From Diplolepis rosae (Eukaryota > Arthropoda > Insecta > Hymenoptera > Diplolepididae), in the NCBI GenBank assembly GCA_030998225.1, contig JAPYXD010000484.1:5952001-6016000 (forward strand): a stretch of DNA of 64,000 nt, written 5' to 3'. The notes under the pieces were generated by a model. The model was not told the DNA's origin. It searched no databases and was given only the letters and a program-made list of their open reading frames with translations. Position 1 is the stretch's first letter. Each line of letters starts with the position of its first letter. Positions 1-12,077 of this stretch are shown piece by piece. The position numbers and the translations under genes are program-made.

Positions 1-1990
1 GTAAAACATTATTATTAATCCATTTTTCAAAAAAAGTCAATTTCTCAAATTTTGTGGGATACGATGTATTAGAACGTGGGTATCGATATTTAATAATATA
101 ATAAATAATGTTGTTAAAGGTTCTCGTTCTCGTTATTTATGATATCATTTAAATGTGTTCCAAGACAGATTTCATATGAAATCGGTCAAAATATGTCTCT
201 TTTCAATAAATGAATAAAAAAACTTTAATATCATTTACCCACATTTTTTTTACCTATAATTTTTTAATTTAATACAATATTTATTGATTTTAAAAAATTC
301 ACTTAATTTAATTCTCAGTTACGTCTTCAAAGTGACATTATTCTATTCCCTTCTAGTCTCTGCTTTTTATTTTACGACTTTTTAATTTCTCTCAATACGC
401 TTCCATTACATTTTTCTAAGTCGATTAAAAGGCATAGGTTTTGCTTTTTTTTCTACTCGTTCGTGGAACTTTAGATGGAGGAAAATTCGCGTATTAATGG
501 GAATTCAGATTCTGAATTTTTCTGAATTCTTCTCTTCTTACCGGGCGTGTATATACATGTATGTTATGTATACTTAAGTTTACAAAAGGAAAACCATGTT
601 TTTACAAACTTTTATCATCAAGAATTGTATAATATGCAGTAAAGGCATCAGTTACCTAAGAGGTATCAGAAGGAATCTATTATCGATTTACCAATCTATA
701 AATACATTTTTATTAATTAAAACCTAATTTTTAAAAGTTAAAACTTTTATTGATTCAAAAGAAGTTGTGATCTCATCATTTTAATGATTTCACCCCCTTT
801 TTGTTTGCAAAATTTACAAATATTAAATTAGCTTTCACCTCTTCTATTTATTTGATAATTAATTTAATTATATCATACTCAACTTAAATAAAAATCGAAA
901 ATAAAATTCTGGTTTATATAAATACTGGTTCTGAAAATCACTTATACATTTAACTAATATAAATTCTATATATTAGATTTTGTTGCATAATAAAGGTTAC
1001 TACAATAGTGGCATCAGTTTTTTTTATTTTCTAAAGAAAAGGTGGATGGTGGAGAAAGGTTAAAACAAGTCCAAGTGCACCGAGAGTCAAGAAAGTAAGG
1101 ATAAATAAAATGATGGGAGCTTCTGGAAAATTTGATTATTCTCAGCAATTTGCATTTCTATAATCAAAATTATCAAATCAAGAAATTGATAAAATGTGTT
1201 TCAAAGAATTGGATAAACTAGCCTATTCAACATAAGTGAAGCAGAGTAAGTAGTTACAGAAAAATTTCATTTTATTATGCGTAACGAGGCCCCTTAAAAA
1301 CTTACCACGTCACTGAAATTCATCAATCTCCCTTTCTTCCTTTCTTGAAATGTTTACGTTAACGCTCTCAAAGGCACACACACACACACACACACACATT
1401 GTTCCTTCTCATTACCTCTTGAGATCGAGTTCAAAACAAAAGTGTGAACTCGGGTCGTGTGGACCGGCGACAAACGTGAGTGACAAATATCTACAGTTCT
1501 TATGATAGGTTCCGTTTCAAAACGAAATTTATGGTAGCAATGGAGTGCAGTATTAGTTTGACAAAAAAATTTAACCTTATGATTTTGATTATATTGATAT
1601 AAAAATTACATGCCGACCGGCGTGTTCGTTTCAAAATGTCATTTATAAATGCAGTGCAAGTTCAACACAAAGGTGAGTTATTATTTTTATCTTATTATAA
1701 ATATTAAGTTCGAGTTATAAGGCAGACATTTTTATCTTATAAAAATAATAAAATCAACTGTCACGTTTTCATCTCCTCCCTTCCCACAGCAGTGGGCTGT
1801 CCGTTGTGATCTTCTTTTGTCTTTTCCTTTGTGACGCTTTAGATACCTTAAGAAGTATTGTTTTTTGTTTTATGAAAAATAAAAAAACTGAGTAAACAGA
1901 AGTAGGTATATCATTACATATAGTAATGTTTAAGTTAATTTATGCATGCATTTTATTAACCCTTCATTTTAAAATTTAGAAACTATATTA
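1..1990. other. Non-coding AT-rich stretch, no gene seen
   Basis: I see no convincing coding sequence on either strand; the only clear structure is a (CA)12 microsatellite at 1375-1398. The stretch lies upstream of the zinc-finger gene that begins at 4181, whose first visible exon opens with a splice acceptor. It may therefore be intron or 5' flank of that gene. Confidence 0.5.
1375..1398. repeat. (CA)n microsatellite
   Basis: About twelve uninterrupted CA dinucleotides, read directly from the sequence. Confidence 0.95.
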
Positions 1991-1991
1991 A

Positions 1992-2197
1992 TGGCATATC
2001 ATTAACTTGACTTTATCCAATACTTTTCGTCCTTCCCATTCTTAAATTAATAACTCAAATGGATTTTTCATAGCAGATAAACGTAAAAGAAAGATTAAGC
2101 TATGTTTATTGGCTATGAAAAATCCATTTGAGTTATTAATTTACGAATGGTAAGAACAAAAAGTAATGGATAAAGTCAAGTCAATGATATGCCCTTT
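1992..2197. repeat. Foldback palindrome 1
   Basis: Two arms of about 84 bp (1992-2075 and 2113-2197) are inverted copies with few mismatches around a loop of roughly 37 bp. The inner ends carry the motif CTCAAATGGATTTTTCATAG and its complement. It carries no ORF, and its structure fits a non-autonomous foldback or MITE element. Confidence 0.75.
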
Positions 2198-2335
2198 ATA
2201 TAGGTTATATCAATTTATATTTAATCATGTTTGACCAATATTTACTCGTATTTAATAAAAAATGAAGTATGTACTTGTCCTTCAAAATAGTACTTGTTTA
2301 TATGTAACATTTAATAACCCTAAGAATTTATTTAT

Positions 2336-2703
2336 TTTTTAATTTTTGGTGCAAAAGAATTTTTCCTTACTATTCCTTCTCACCAATTTTTTAAAAATGA
2401 TTGAATTTTTATAAATCATGGCTTACTTTTTCAGGGGCAATATTCTCTACAGCTCTGCTATTTCCAATTTTGAAAGTAAAATTTTCAGTGGCTGAAATTG
2501 TTGAAACAATTTATTAAAAAGAAGCATTAAAAAAAATATATATATTTGAAGATTATTTACTTGAGTTAAAAATTGGAAATTGTAGAGTTGCAGAGAATAT
2601 TTCCCCCGAAAAAGTAAGCCATGATTTATGAAAATTCAATAATTTTTAAAGAATTGGTAGGAAACAACAGTAAGGAAAAATTCTTTTGCACAAAATATTA
2701 ATC
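2336..2703. repeat. Foldback palindrome 2
   Basis: Arms of about 138 bp (2336-2475 and 2566-2703) are imperfect inverted copies. Both contain the motif AGTAAGCCATGATTTAT or its complement. The spacer is about 90 bp of AT-rich DNA. No coding sequence is seen. Confidence 0.7.
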
Positions 2704-2866
2704 AAAGTATTATTTTTCATAAGTTTAAAATTTTTTTCATAAAAAGTAATGTTTTTTCTTTCATGAGACACGACTATCAATATCATTTCAAGTCTTAAAA
2801 TTATAAGAAATTTTTTTTTCCAGAGACCTGTTTTTTTGGCACAACTACCTTGAATAGAAAAACAGC

Positions 2867-3228
2867 TAACTTCACTTCGTTGAACACGGGAGATTGCTTT
2901 CATGGAGGATGTACAGGAAGGGATCTTATTTTTCAAATTTTTCCAATGAAGAAGCATTTTTTGATAAGATTTTACTGGCGAAAATATGTTTTATTATAAA
3001 AATAAAAAAAATTAAACTAAACACCAAATTTGACTGAATTGGACAATTTTTTTATTTCAATATAATTGTTTAGTTTAATTCTTTTTGCATAATAAAACAT
3101 TATCACTGATAAAATTTGTTAGGAAAATGTTTTTTTTCTGCAGAAATTCAAAAATAACATCCTTTCTCATACATTTCCAATGAAAGCAATTCCCTCAGTG
3201 TTCAAGGAAGCGAAGTTAGCTCTTAATG
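2867..3228. repeat. Foldback palindrome 3
   Basis: Arms of about 160 bp (2867-3030 and 3066-3228) are inverted copies. Markers are GCTAACTTCACTTCGTTGAA in the left arm and GAAGCGAAGTTAGC in the right. A minus-strand open frame across the left arm (2957-2646) spans parts of palindromes 2 and 3 and has no recognisable motif, so I do not call it a gene. Confidence 0.7.
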
Positions 3229-3675
3229 AAGTTATAATACCTAATAAATTCCTGAAACGATACATCTCGCTAATTTAAGTGCATAAAAAGCTTATAATTA
3301 TTATCATATATTTAAATTTTCAAATCATATAACTTGAAAATTTTTCACGACTCTATCCTTTTAATTAAAATATTTTAATGTATAGAATAAGAAAATATAT
3401 TCAAATTTTCTAAATTTCCAGGAAGACATTTTGTAAAATAAAAAAGTTATCTTACACGAACGTTTACAGGAATTTGGTCACGTGATCTGGTTGATCCATG
3501 GCCTTAAGTATATTATATTCATTATCATAATACATTAAGTTCTGATTTATGCACTTTCAGAAAAACTAATAAATGTTTTAAAGGCACTTTTATTTATCCT
3601 GGTGGGAATGTGCTTTTACAATCAACTATAGTGAGCTAAATTAACGTGATAATTGTAATATTTCTTTGACCTCTC

Positions 3676-3900
3676 TAATAACTTGTTGAGTTTTGTAAAA
3701 TTGTTCGAATTATAGCAAAAAATGTTAGTTTCTTGGAAGTTTTGTTGAGGTTTCTAGAATTTTCACCAATTTTCTACAAGAAGGTGGATATTTTTTATAA
3801 AAAAATTATTATTCCTAATAGAAAATGATGAAAAACGTACAACAAAATACAATTTTTTGCTATTATTCAAACAGTTTTTAAAAATTTAACAAGTTATTAT
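3676..3900. repeat. Short inverted repeat (MITE-like)
   Basis: The ends read TAATAACTTGTTGAGTTTTG and, reversed, TAATAACTTGTTAAATTTTT, with arms of about 52 bp and a 120-bp spacer. It lies just upstream of the first visible exon of the zinc-finger gene. The rest of 3231-4180 is AT-rich and shows no gene. Confidence 0.55.
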
Positions 3901-4180
3901 AAATTTTTTGTAAACAATTTGTTAGCATTTGTTTATTTTATTTTATTGTACAAGCATTATCACTAAGCTATTTTAAAGAATTTATTAAATCCTAGAAAAA
4001 TATTTTGGATTAAATAAGAGTTTATAGATATATTTGTAGAAAATTTTTTGTCTTAGCAAGTTATATTTATTAATCGAAGTGATTATTCTTACAAAAAATC
4101 CTAATCAAAATAATCATAAAATTGAGTATTTAATCTAAATTTTCTGTTGATAAATTAATCGTTTTCTTATTTTTTTATAG

Positions 4181-7100
4181 GTATCATGAGATCTCAAAAG
4201 AAAGCTGAAAGCTACAAACTTTACTCTTGCACACACCTTACCAGGGCTAAGATAAATCTTAAAGTTGATAAAAGTTTAGCAGGACGGAAAAAAGTTTTAA
4301 AATATTCTAGCAAACCTAATCCATTGCTTACAATAAACTCAGCAATAGGTCAAACTACTGTTTTTTTGCCTTCCTCAAGAGACGTACATAAATCCAACGA
4401 TTTAGAAAATACATTAAATGCACAGTCACAATCTATAAATACGTATCAATTTGATGCATTTCAGTTTAGTGAACACAGAAACTCAGAGTTCGTTTCATTT
4501 TCAAGTAATCAAGATAATAAAGAACACCAAATATTTTCTAATCCAAGCTTTTCTAGTTACTCTCATACGGAAGGAGCAATGGAAGAATCTGAGAGTTATT
4601 CTCTTGATAATTCAGAATCTGATGATTTTAATTACAATAGCTATGAAACATATCCTAGTCGCTATACGCCAAATATCCTTAAGACTAAAGGCGCGAAAGT
4701 TTTAAATAATATTACGTATTACAAAGAGAGTGAAATAAGTACAAGTTCAAGTAATAATAATAATAAAAAAGACTTTGTTCAGGAGAAAAGTAGTCGTAAA
4801 AGAAAACAAACTTATAATCTATCTAAAATTGAGGAAGATTCTTTAGATTTACACAAAAATGAAGAGCCGATACACGCAGAAAAGCCTTTTAAAGTTGAAG
4901 GAAAAAGAAAGAGGGAGTACAACAGAAAGCCAAAGCAAGAGAAGAAAGTAAAGCATAATAAGAAGATACAAAAAGAAGACTCCTGTGCTAGGGTTTGTTT
5001 TTTTAGGCCGGATTTGCTGGATGGTAAGCAAAGCCTTAAAATGAATGAACCTGCTGAAGATATAATACAAAACTGTAGAGAACTTTCTGAAGAATCTTGG
5101 ATTGACGTCGGAAACTATGAAAAAAATCCTGAAGAATCTCCACTAAGGATAGAAGATTATGAAACAGTATCTACAGAATCCCCGTTAGGAATGGAAGAAA
5201 TCCCTGCTGAATTTGAAGCTGGATTCGAAGCCTTTGGAGAAGCTTACATGAAGTCTCAGTCAGGAACCGTAGACAGATTTATGCCAATAAATTCTGAATT
5301 CTTCGTCCCTGATTACGTGGATTCATTAAATACAGGCGATTTTATTGTAGATTCGGATGAAGTGCATAAACTTATAAGTCCTACCTTAAGTACAGATATT
5401 TTCGATATGCTTATGTCTGATTTTGATGTTGAACACATGCTGGACATGAATGGCAACAACATCAAAATGCCCTCCAATTCCATCCTTGAAGACCTAGATT
5501 TTGAGGCAACTAGCAACCATTCTTTTGAATCGATTTCAATTGATGAATTCAGAAAATTTGATTCGGAAAATTTCTCTGATGAATTTACTAACAATAATAG
5601 TTTTCAGACGAATTCTGAATTCAATGAATCTAGTAGTATTAAATGTACAAACTTAGAAGAACGTCCATTTCAAACACCTCAAACTGGTGTCAAAGATTCC
5701 TTAATCAATGGTAGTAGACCAACTGATATCTTTTACAATAATGAGAATTACCAGGGGTATCACTCAAATGTATCAGACATCAACTTTGCTCCTCGAAATA
5801 GTAGTATTTACGAAAAACCTCATGTCACAGTGGAATTTAATAAATTCTTTTTAAGCTGTGCTCATGTAGAATGTTACGATCAAAAATATACAAAGGAAAA
5901 TTATGATCTCCATACTTACAATAATGATCAAGTACCTGTTTCACCAAAGGATTTAATTTTTTACGAGGCGGCTAAGAAAGAAAATATTTTAAGTTATGAA
6001 GACAACAAATGTGTGATAACAAAACAGAACACAGTAAAAAAGAAAAAAACTAATCAGGAAATCGCGAGGTAAATAAAAAATTGTTGTGCTGATATACAGT
6101 ACCTATGAATAAAATAAGAATTCGCTTATAATATCGCTTTTTTACAGGTTTGAGTGCCTTGAATGCAAAATAGTATTTGCAGCAAAGCGTTCATTAGCTC
6201 TTCATCAAAGCAAAGCTCACCTAGGTAATGTATTATAACTAATGATAATATTGATTTGAAGAGTAAAATTATCGAATTTTTTCAAGTTAACTTCAACTAC
6301 ATGTATTTAAAGCAATTTCTAATTAAAATGCATACGTATAAACCATCAATGCCGCTTTGCTGAGTGGATTTAGAATATTATCTTAAACGCAGATCGTGTC
6401 GCGTTGTGCGTTGTGCGTTGTGCGATATGCAATGTACGGAGGAGCAACGTGACACCCACTGATAAAAAATCTTTTTAAGCCCAAGCAGCCGTAAAATTAA
6501 TATAGGTACCTATGACATAGTGTTATCAGACGCGCGATAGACATAATAAATCTATTAATCAAATCTCTCTGAATCGGTTCATAGATCTAGTGTAAAATCA
6601 TAAAGTATTTATTAAAATGAATCACCGTTTAATTTTATCTTTTACGAAGTAATTAATTTTGTCGCATTGATCTATTCAGTGTTATGTTTTTTGAAAATTT
6701 TAATCCTTACTCAAATAAAAAAGTATTAGCTTTTTGGAAAGTTACTTAAATTAAAGAGATAACGTTCGTAAAACAATGAAATAATAAAAATTAGTAAAAA
6801 TTAATTTTTAATACAACATCAGAACTGGTGCTAACTAAGCAATTTCATAAACCCCACGAGATAACACTTGATCTTCGTACACTGTCACTATTCTATTCCT
6901 TTCTTACATTTGCACACTGTCGTCACATCATATTCCCCACTTTATCCCTATCATCTGCATGCTCAGTACACTTTCTTGCCTTTAGTTTCGACAAGAAAAC
7001 AGGGTCCATGTATACCTATTTCTTAGCGACTTTCCCATCTGTAGATTCAAGTCTGTGAATTCATTCAATGATGAACAGAATTCGAACATTAAGCTATTAC

Positions 7101-7403
7101 TTTGGCAAAATTTTAGGTCATTTCTTTTTCAGGTACCTATACGTATAAGTGTACTCGATGTTCAATGCTCTGCAACAGCAAAAGTAATCTCCAGAGGCAT
7201 TCAAAGAACTGCTGCTATGTTAAAAAACCATTTACTTGTCCTATATGCCAAAAACGTTACAGGTAATCTTTAAATTATTTTTTATTGATTGTTTAATTTC
7301 AAATCATATTTTTATTGACTCATAATGAGTGATTTTTCTTTTCAGTCATAAATCTTCTTTATCTCAACACGTTAAGACCAAACACTCTGTTTTACAAGCT
7401 TAA
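4181..7403 (+). CDS. Zinc-finger protein with lola-like C-terminal finger pair
   Basis: Four exons are inferred at 4181-6068, 6148-6224, 7133-7262 and 7346-7403. All junctions are GT-AG and the phases agree. From the ATG at 4186 this gives 715 codons. Residues 1-627 are polar and low-complexity, with a basic tract near 200-270 (several KRKR and KKVK-type clusters) and a long acidic stretch near 285-500 resembling an activation domain. Exon 2 adds a C2H2 finger (FECLEC...LHQSKAH). Exons 3 and 4 form a pair: YKCTRC followed by HSKNCC (a CCHC-type finger), then FTCPIC with HVKTKH. This pair spacing is typical of the C-termini of lola isoforms, which encode BTB transcription factors. An acceptor (TTTTATAG) immediately precedes the ATG, so upstream exons, possibly with a BTB domain, may lie outside the window. 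The gene is a probable nuclear DNA-binding regulator. The exon structure is inference; the finger motifs are visible directly. Confidence 0.7.
6390..6425. repeat. GTTGTGC short tandem repeat
   Basis: About four tandem copies of a GCGTTGT heptamer lie in the intron between zinc-finger exons 2 and 3. The remainder of this 908-bp intron shows no gene. Confidence 0.6.
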
Positions 7404-8593
7404 AAGAAGATTTCAGATACTTTATTTGAAGTATTGCAAGACTATCTTTCTGAGTGTCCACAGTTTAATATTCTAAATTTGATATTTATTTAATAGTCCC
7501 AAGTTTTATACTCATATGCCCACAGGGGTAATATAAACTATAAATTTCTGTCCTGTGATTGGATTATGGATGGATAAACCTAAATTAACATATAGGCGAC
7601 ACAAACTCAATGTTCTTTTTCGTTAATTATCATCGCGTATGGTGACGAAAACGGGTACATAGAAGAGACTACTGTATTGTCAGAAACTTTTAGTTTCAAA
7701 ATATTTTTATACTCCTTTATTCTGATGACTTAATGCAATTTTTACTTACTTCTATCTACTTAGAAACCTATACAGGTAAACAAACTATTTTAGATTTTAA
7801 TTTAATTTTAAAAGAAAAATTTTGTTTTTAACTGCATACGTTTTGGATACAATATATTTATTTCATACAGTGTAAAAAATTGCAATCTTGAGATGCGTTT
7901 TTGCGCCTTTTTTGTCAGTCAAATACGTCTCCTGGCCTGAGTTGTAAAAAGTATGAACCTTTATTTTTGTGTATTTATCTAAAAACATTTTTAATCTTTC
8001 AAAATTTAAGAGTAATAATCATAGCTATTTGATGACTCATTTCTTACGTGTGAAAAATATAATTTCAAAATAAAAATATATAGTTCTAATAATATATTAG
8101 AGTTTCACGATATCCAATGTTGTATTTATTCTGTCGATTATTCCTCTGACTTTGGCTGAGATTCTAGTAATGTTTTTTCAATATTTAGAAAAAGGTTGTG
8201 GCTTTTATTTATTAAGAACGTTTTTTCACATGAGGTACTGTGAAGAAATTAATTGTTTACTTAGTGATACGTAATATTATTTTCAAGAATAATACTTTAC
8301 TCTTGTTTAATATTGATTTGTTTAAGTTTCATTTGATCCTTTAAATAGGAAAGCTTTTTTATTGGTCAAAAGTTCGGAACTTTAATTCAACTTGACTTCA
8401 ATTTCATAAATTTATTTGAAATTTTTTTGAAATTACACGTACTGCATACAAGTAATACACTAATGTAGTCATACAAATTGATATCTATTACTCTTATATT
8501 TTTGGAAATTTTTTTAAAGGTTTTATAATTTTATAATTGGTAGGCTCGTTAAGTACAAGTAATTAATTCAAAAATCGTTTGATCTACTTAGAC
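7404..8593. other. Non-coding, 3' flank of the zinc-finger gene
   Basis: AT-rich DNA after the TAA at 7401-7403. It probably includes the 3' untranslated region. No coding frame or repeat is recognised. Confidence 0.4.
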
Positions 8594-9714
8594 TTCAACA
8601 GTACATAATATTCCAGAAATATTCCCGCGGAAAATTCGAAGTGATCTGGAGAATGTTCCAGGAATATTCGTGAAGTATGAAAAATGTTCCCGAATCAGGT
8701 GAGTTTTAGGGAAATACTGAAGAAGTAAATGATGTAGTTGTTTTTCTTTGTCTTCTAATCTATGTTTATTAAAAGATAAAGAGTTTACAACATTTCAGTT
8801 GTTAGCGTCAGGTCTCATCAAGACTTACCTTATAGTAAATAAATCTGTTTACTGTGTGTTTTTTTAATGATAACAAAGGAAATAACAAATATATATTTTT
8901 ATGGTTTATTTAGTACAAAATAATTCTTCTTAAAGCCTGATATTGATGGTCGAAACATTGTAAATTCTTCATTTTTACAATAAATATAAACCATTAGACA
9001 GAAAAAACAGTTGAATATTTATATAGTTGTTTTTTTCTATATTATTATAATTTTTTCTGGCCGAGAATGATACCATCAAACCTGTGAAATGCTAAATAAG
9101 CCTTTTAAGGGAGGTTATTCGAATATTTGAGTGGAATATTGCTGTTGCTTAATAAAAAAAAAGTTGATGGAACGACGCAGTAAATTGTTTGATAGAACCT
9201 TGCGGGGAATATTCTTAGAGTTTTCTATTGGAATATTGGTAAAACACTTATGAGAAACATTTCATAAAGGTGTTCTATTCACAAAGTTACGATGTATTAT
9301 GTCGTGCTAAGATAGACAAAATAAATTTTATTCTTTTAAAAATATGACCTTCTAGAAGTTATTATTTCTTGATTGAAGTTTTTTTCCAAAATAAACATTT
9401 AATGTCATTATTTCATCTTTAAATACTTATATAATTACGCGAATTGCAATTAAATGTTAACATTAATATTAATTAATCAATACTAATCGATTTTTCACAA
9501 GTATTCCATCGAAAATAACTGAATTTTTTTAGTAGAATCGTCAGGATCACCCTTAAAATCCCCTTAAATATTTTTTGCATTATTCCAACAGTTTCATCCT
9601 GGAAATTTTCTTTAGTATTCCTCCTCGAGAAAATTGTTTATATTCCACAAATATTTCGGGAATAGTCTGAATTTTCCGCATGAATTTTCCAGTGGAATAT
9701 TGTGTACTATTGAG
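8594..9714. mobile_element. TIR element rich in GGAATATTCC
   Basis: The terminal repeats are imperfect: the left reads CAACAGTACATAATATTCC and the right, reversed, CTCAATAGTACACAATATTCC. The 1.1-kb body carries many GAAnnTTC-like words (for example GGAATATTC and AATGTTCC) near both ends. It has no transposase frame, so it looks non-autonomous. Near its left third (8795-8990) are two inverted copies of a CTGA...GAAAYATTGTAAA motif. Confidence 0.55.
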
Positions 9715-11584
9715 GAAGTACTAAGCTGTAAATTCTTATCGTGTACTCTTTTCAAATTTATTGTGAATTTTAATATAATGTTTACATAGTGTATTTTGCT
9801 CTGCGTATGTAGAAATTGAAAAAATTACTTTTTACATAAAGGAAACCTGATAAAATGGCTTTCAAAGATTAGGATTGGTTAGATTATTGAGTCAATACTT
9901 GACTAAAACAAATTTAGTGATTTAGAAGAGAAGTGCTTAAGATGACGCATATTATTTTTAAGAAAAAGAGGCCAAAACAGAATTTTAATTGCCAAAATTC
10001 AATTCTTATTATAATTAATGTGCCAAATAACTTTCTTTTTTAATAAAAAATAAAACTTTCTTTTGATACACGCTTTATTTTTATAAATTCTTAGTATTCA
10101 TTTGCAAGATGACATTTTGTTTCTCTGAAATATTTCAGTTACATATTATTCTTAAGAATTAATAAATAGTTATTAGTCAGTCACCGCTGTACAACTACGA
10201 CGTATGCAATTCTTAATTTTAAGTACACATTATTATTTATCGTTTAGGTGTTTACTTTCATTTTATAATTTAAAAGCGATGATACCCTGATTTATTGGTA
10301 CAATTCTTAAACCTTAAAATAAAATGTAAACATCACGCAATTGAAAAGACAGTTTCTTTTATTTATCTATCATACATAATGATTCAATTTCATGATGAAT
10401 TGAATTAAAAGTTACTATTCAAACAATAAATATGGTGCAGATATCTCCTATTGTTAACATAATACTAAACATAAGTTCTCTACAAATAATTTTGAATTCT
10501 TAAATAAAACAGATTTGTTCTGAATTATTCCCAAAATCATTTTGCAGATTTTATTTCTTGTGAAAACTATTTAGGATATTTATTTATTTATAATTAATTA
10601 ATTAAGTTTCTTGCACTTGATATACATTTTTAAATTACACCGTTGGAAATATGTTAAAACAGTGACACAAAAAAATTACTAAATCTGACTTTTTTTATGT
10701 CTAAAAAAGTCTGTATAATTATTCTATATCAAAAAGAATAAATTACTCCTACTTTCCGTCAATTTCTGTCGTTCGAAACAATAGTATGTTTTAATGACTA
10801 GCCTCTTATGAAAATATACAAATAAAAATCGAATTGTTTAAGTAAACGTTATCTTGCTTCCGGGGCCCAAGGCCGTGGCTAGATTATTTTTTTTGGTGGA
10901 GGATTTGTAGTGACACGTATTCGTTTGTTCGTCTTTCCTGGACCACATCTCAGTGGCGTGTTTTTAGGTTTTATTTTTTGAACCAATAAATAAAATATAA
11001 TACTGAGTTAAGTCATGTTTTAGAATCATGATTCAAAAAATTATAAATTTTTTTTCATCAATCTTACAATTAGCTAAAATGGTTAATGGTTTGAGACTAT
11101 ATAAGTATTTTTAGTGTATTGTGCTTTAATTTGTTTCTACAATCTATAGTAGTGTTGAAATATTTTAAAGTTCTTCAAAAAAAAAAAAATTTTAATTGTG
11201 TTTTAGTGTTAAATTCTCGTTTCCTTGAGTGACAATGTCGTATTTCTGTCAGCTTATAATAAGTAACAGTGATGAGTGGATTGAAGTTAATCTGCCCATC
11301 AAAGGCTCAAACATTTATGAACTATAGAGTTTTATGCTTGTCGACCGCACACGCTTATGAGTGCAAACTTATGCCTTGAACGGTTACTATTCTAACGAGA
11401 ACTTTCTTTGTGAATAGCCTGCAGTGTTCCACCAAGTCTTCACCATTCATGAGTTTTTTCCATTTTTTGATGTATGTTTTTTAGAAAATTTAGTTTTATA
11501 ATTAACTCATAAGGAAATGTGAAAAACAAAATAGAAAAAAAAATTAGAAATGATACGTTTAGCATACTAAATTGATCAAAATTT
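9715..11584. other. AT-rich DNA, nothing recognised
   Basis: No coding frame, TIR pair or tandem array could be supported here by eye. Several poly-A and poly-T runs are present, for example near 11178. Confidence 0.4.
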
Positions 11585-11625
11585 GGCACTGAAGGGGATC
11601 TCCATTTGTGGCCAAAACGTTTGCC
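11585..11625 (+). ncRNA. Degenerate hammerhead-ribozyme-like motif, copy 1
   Basis: The 41 nt read GGCA, CTGAAGG, an 18-nt stem-II region, AAAAC, GTT, TGCC. The order and spacing match the minimal hammerhead of Penelope-like elements: stem I GGCA with UGCC, core CUGANGA, core GAAA, and palindromic ACGU for stem III. Two core bases differ from the catalytic consensus (CTGAAGG for CUGANGA and AAAA for GAAA), so this copy should be inactive. Confidence 0.4.
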
Positions 11626-12036
11626 CTTTTTAATTTTCATAACTTTTATGTTTTTAATCTTCTAAATTAAATATTATTAAACAAAATGGGATTGTCAGGT
11701 TTTTGCGAGGGGCTGTTCACTAGAAGAATCAATGATTTTCCATACTTATGGAATCAGTGACTCGTCAAAAGATTTTTCAGAATCATATGGGGGATCAGCT
11801 TGATACAGTAAAATCTTAGAGATTGATTCTGTAAGTTTGAAAGCCACGTTCATCAGTAAGATTCGGAAGAATTTTAAAGTGACATATTTGATAACATGTC
11901 TGCTATTATATTGACCCAAAATTCATAGAATTTTTGTTCATTTCTCATTATTTTGGCATAGGGTCAGTTTCTTTTTATTTTCTTCGATCAAAATTATCAC
12001 TATTAGATATACAAAAATACATAAAAAAGAAAGAAA

Positions 12037-12077
12037 GGCAAACGTTTCGGCCACATATGGGGGCTCTCTTCAGTGCC
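12037..12077 (-). ncRNA. Hammerhead-ribozyme-like motif, copy 2
   Basis: Read on the minus strand, the 41 nt are GGCA, CTGAAGA, an 18-nt stem-II region (GCC pairing GGC, with a bulged A), GAAAC, GTT, TGCC. Both catalytic cores (CUGANGA and GAAA) are intact. Stem I can form between GGCA and UGCC. The ACGU at the stem-III position is self-complementary, as in the dimer-acting minimal hammerheads known from Penelope-like retroelements. The expected cleavage site is after the U preceding UGCC. No Penelope reverse transcriptase is visible nearby. Ribozyme activity is inference. Confidence 0.45.

Noticed and set aside
2646..2957. Minus-strand frame of 103 codons
   Set aside because: It lies across parts of two foldback palindromes and has no motif or plausible gene context.
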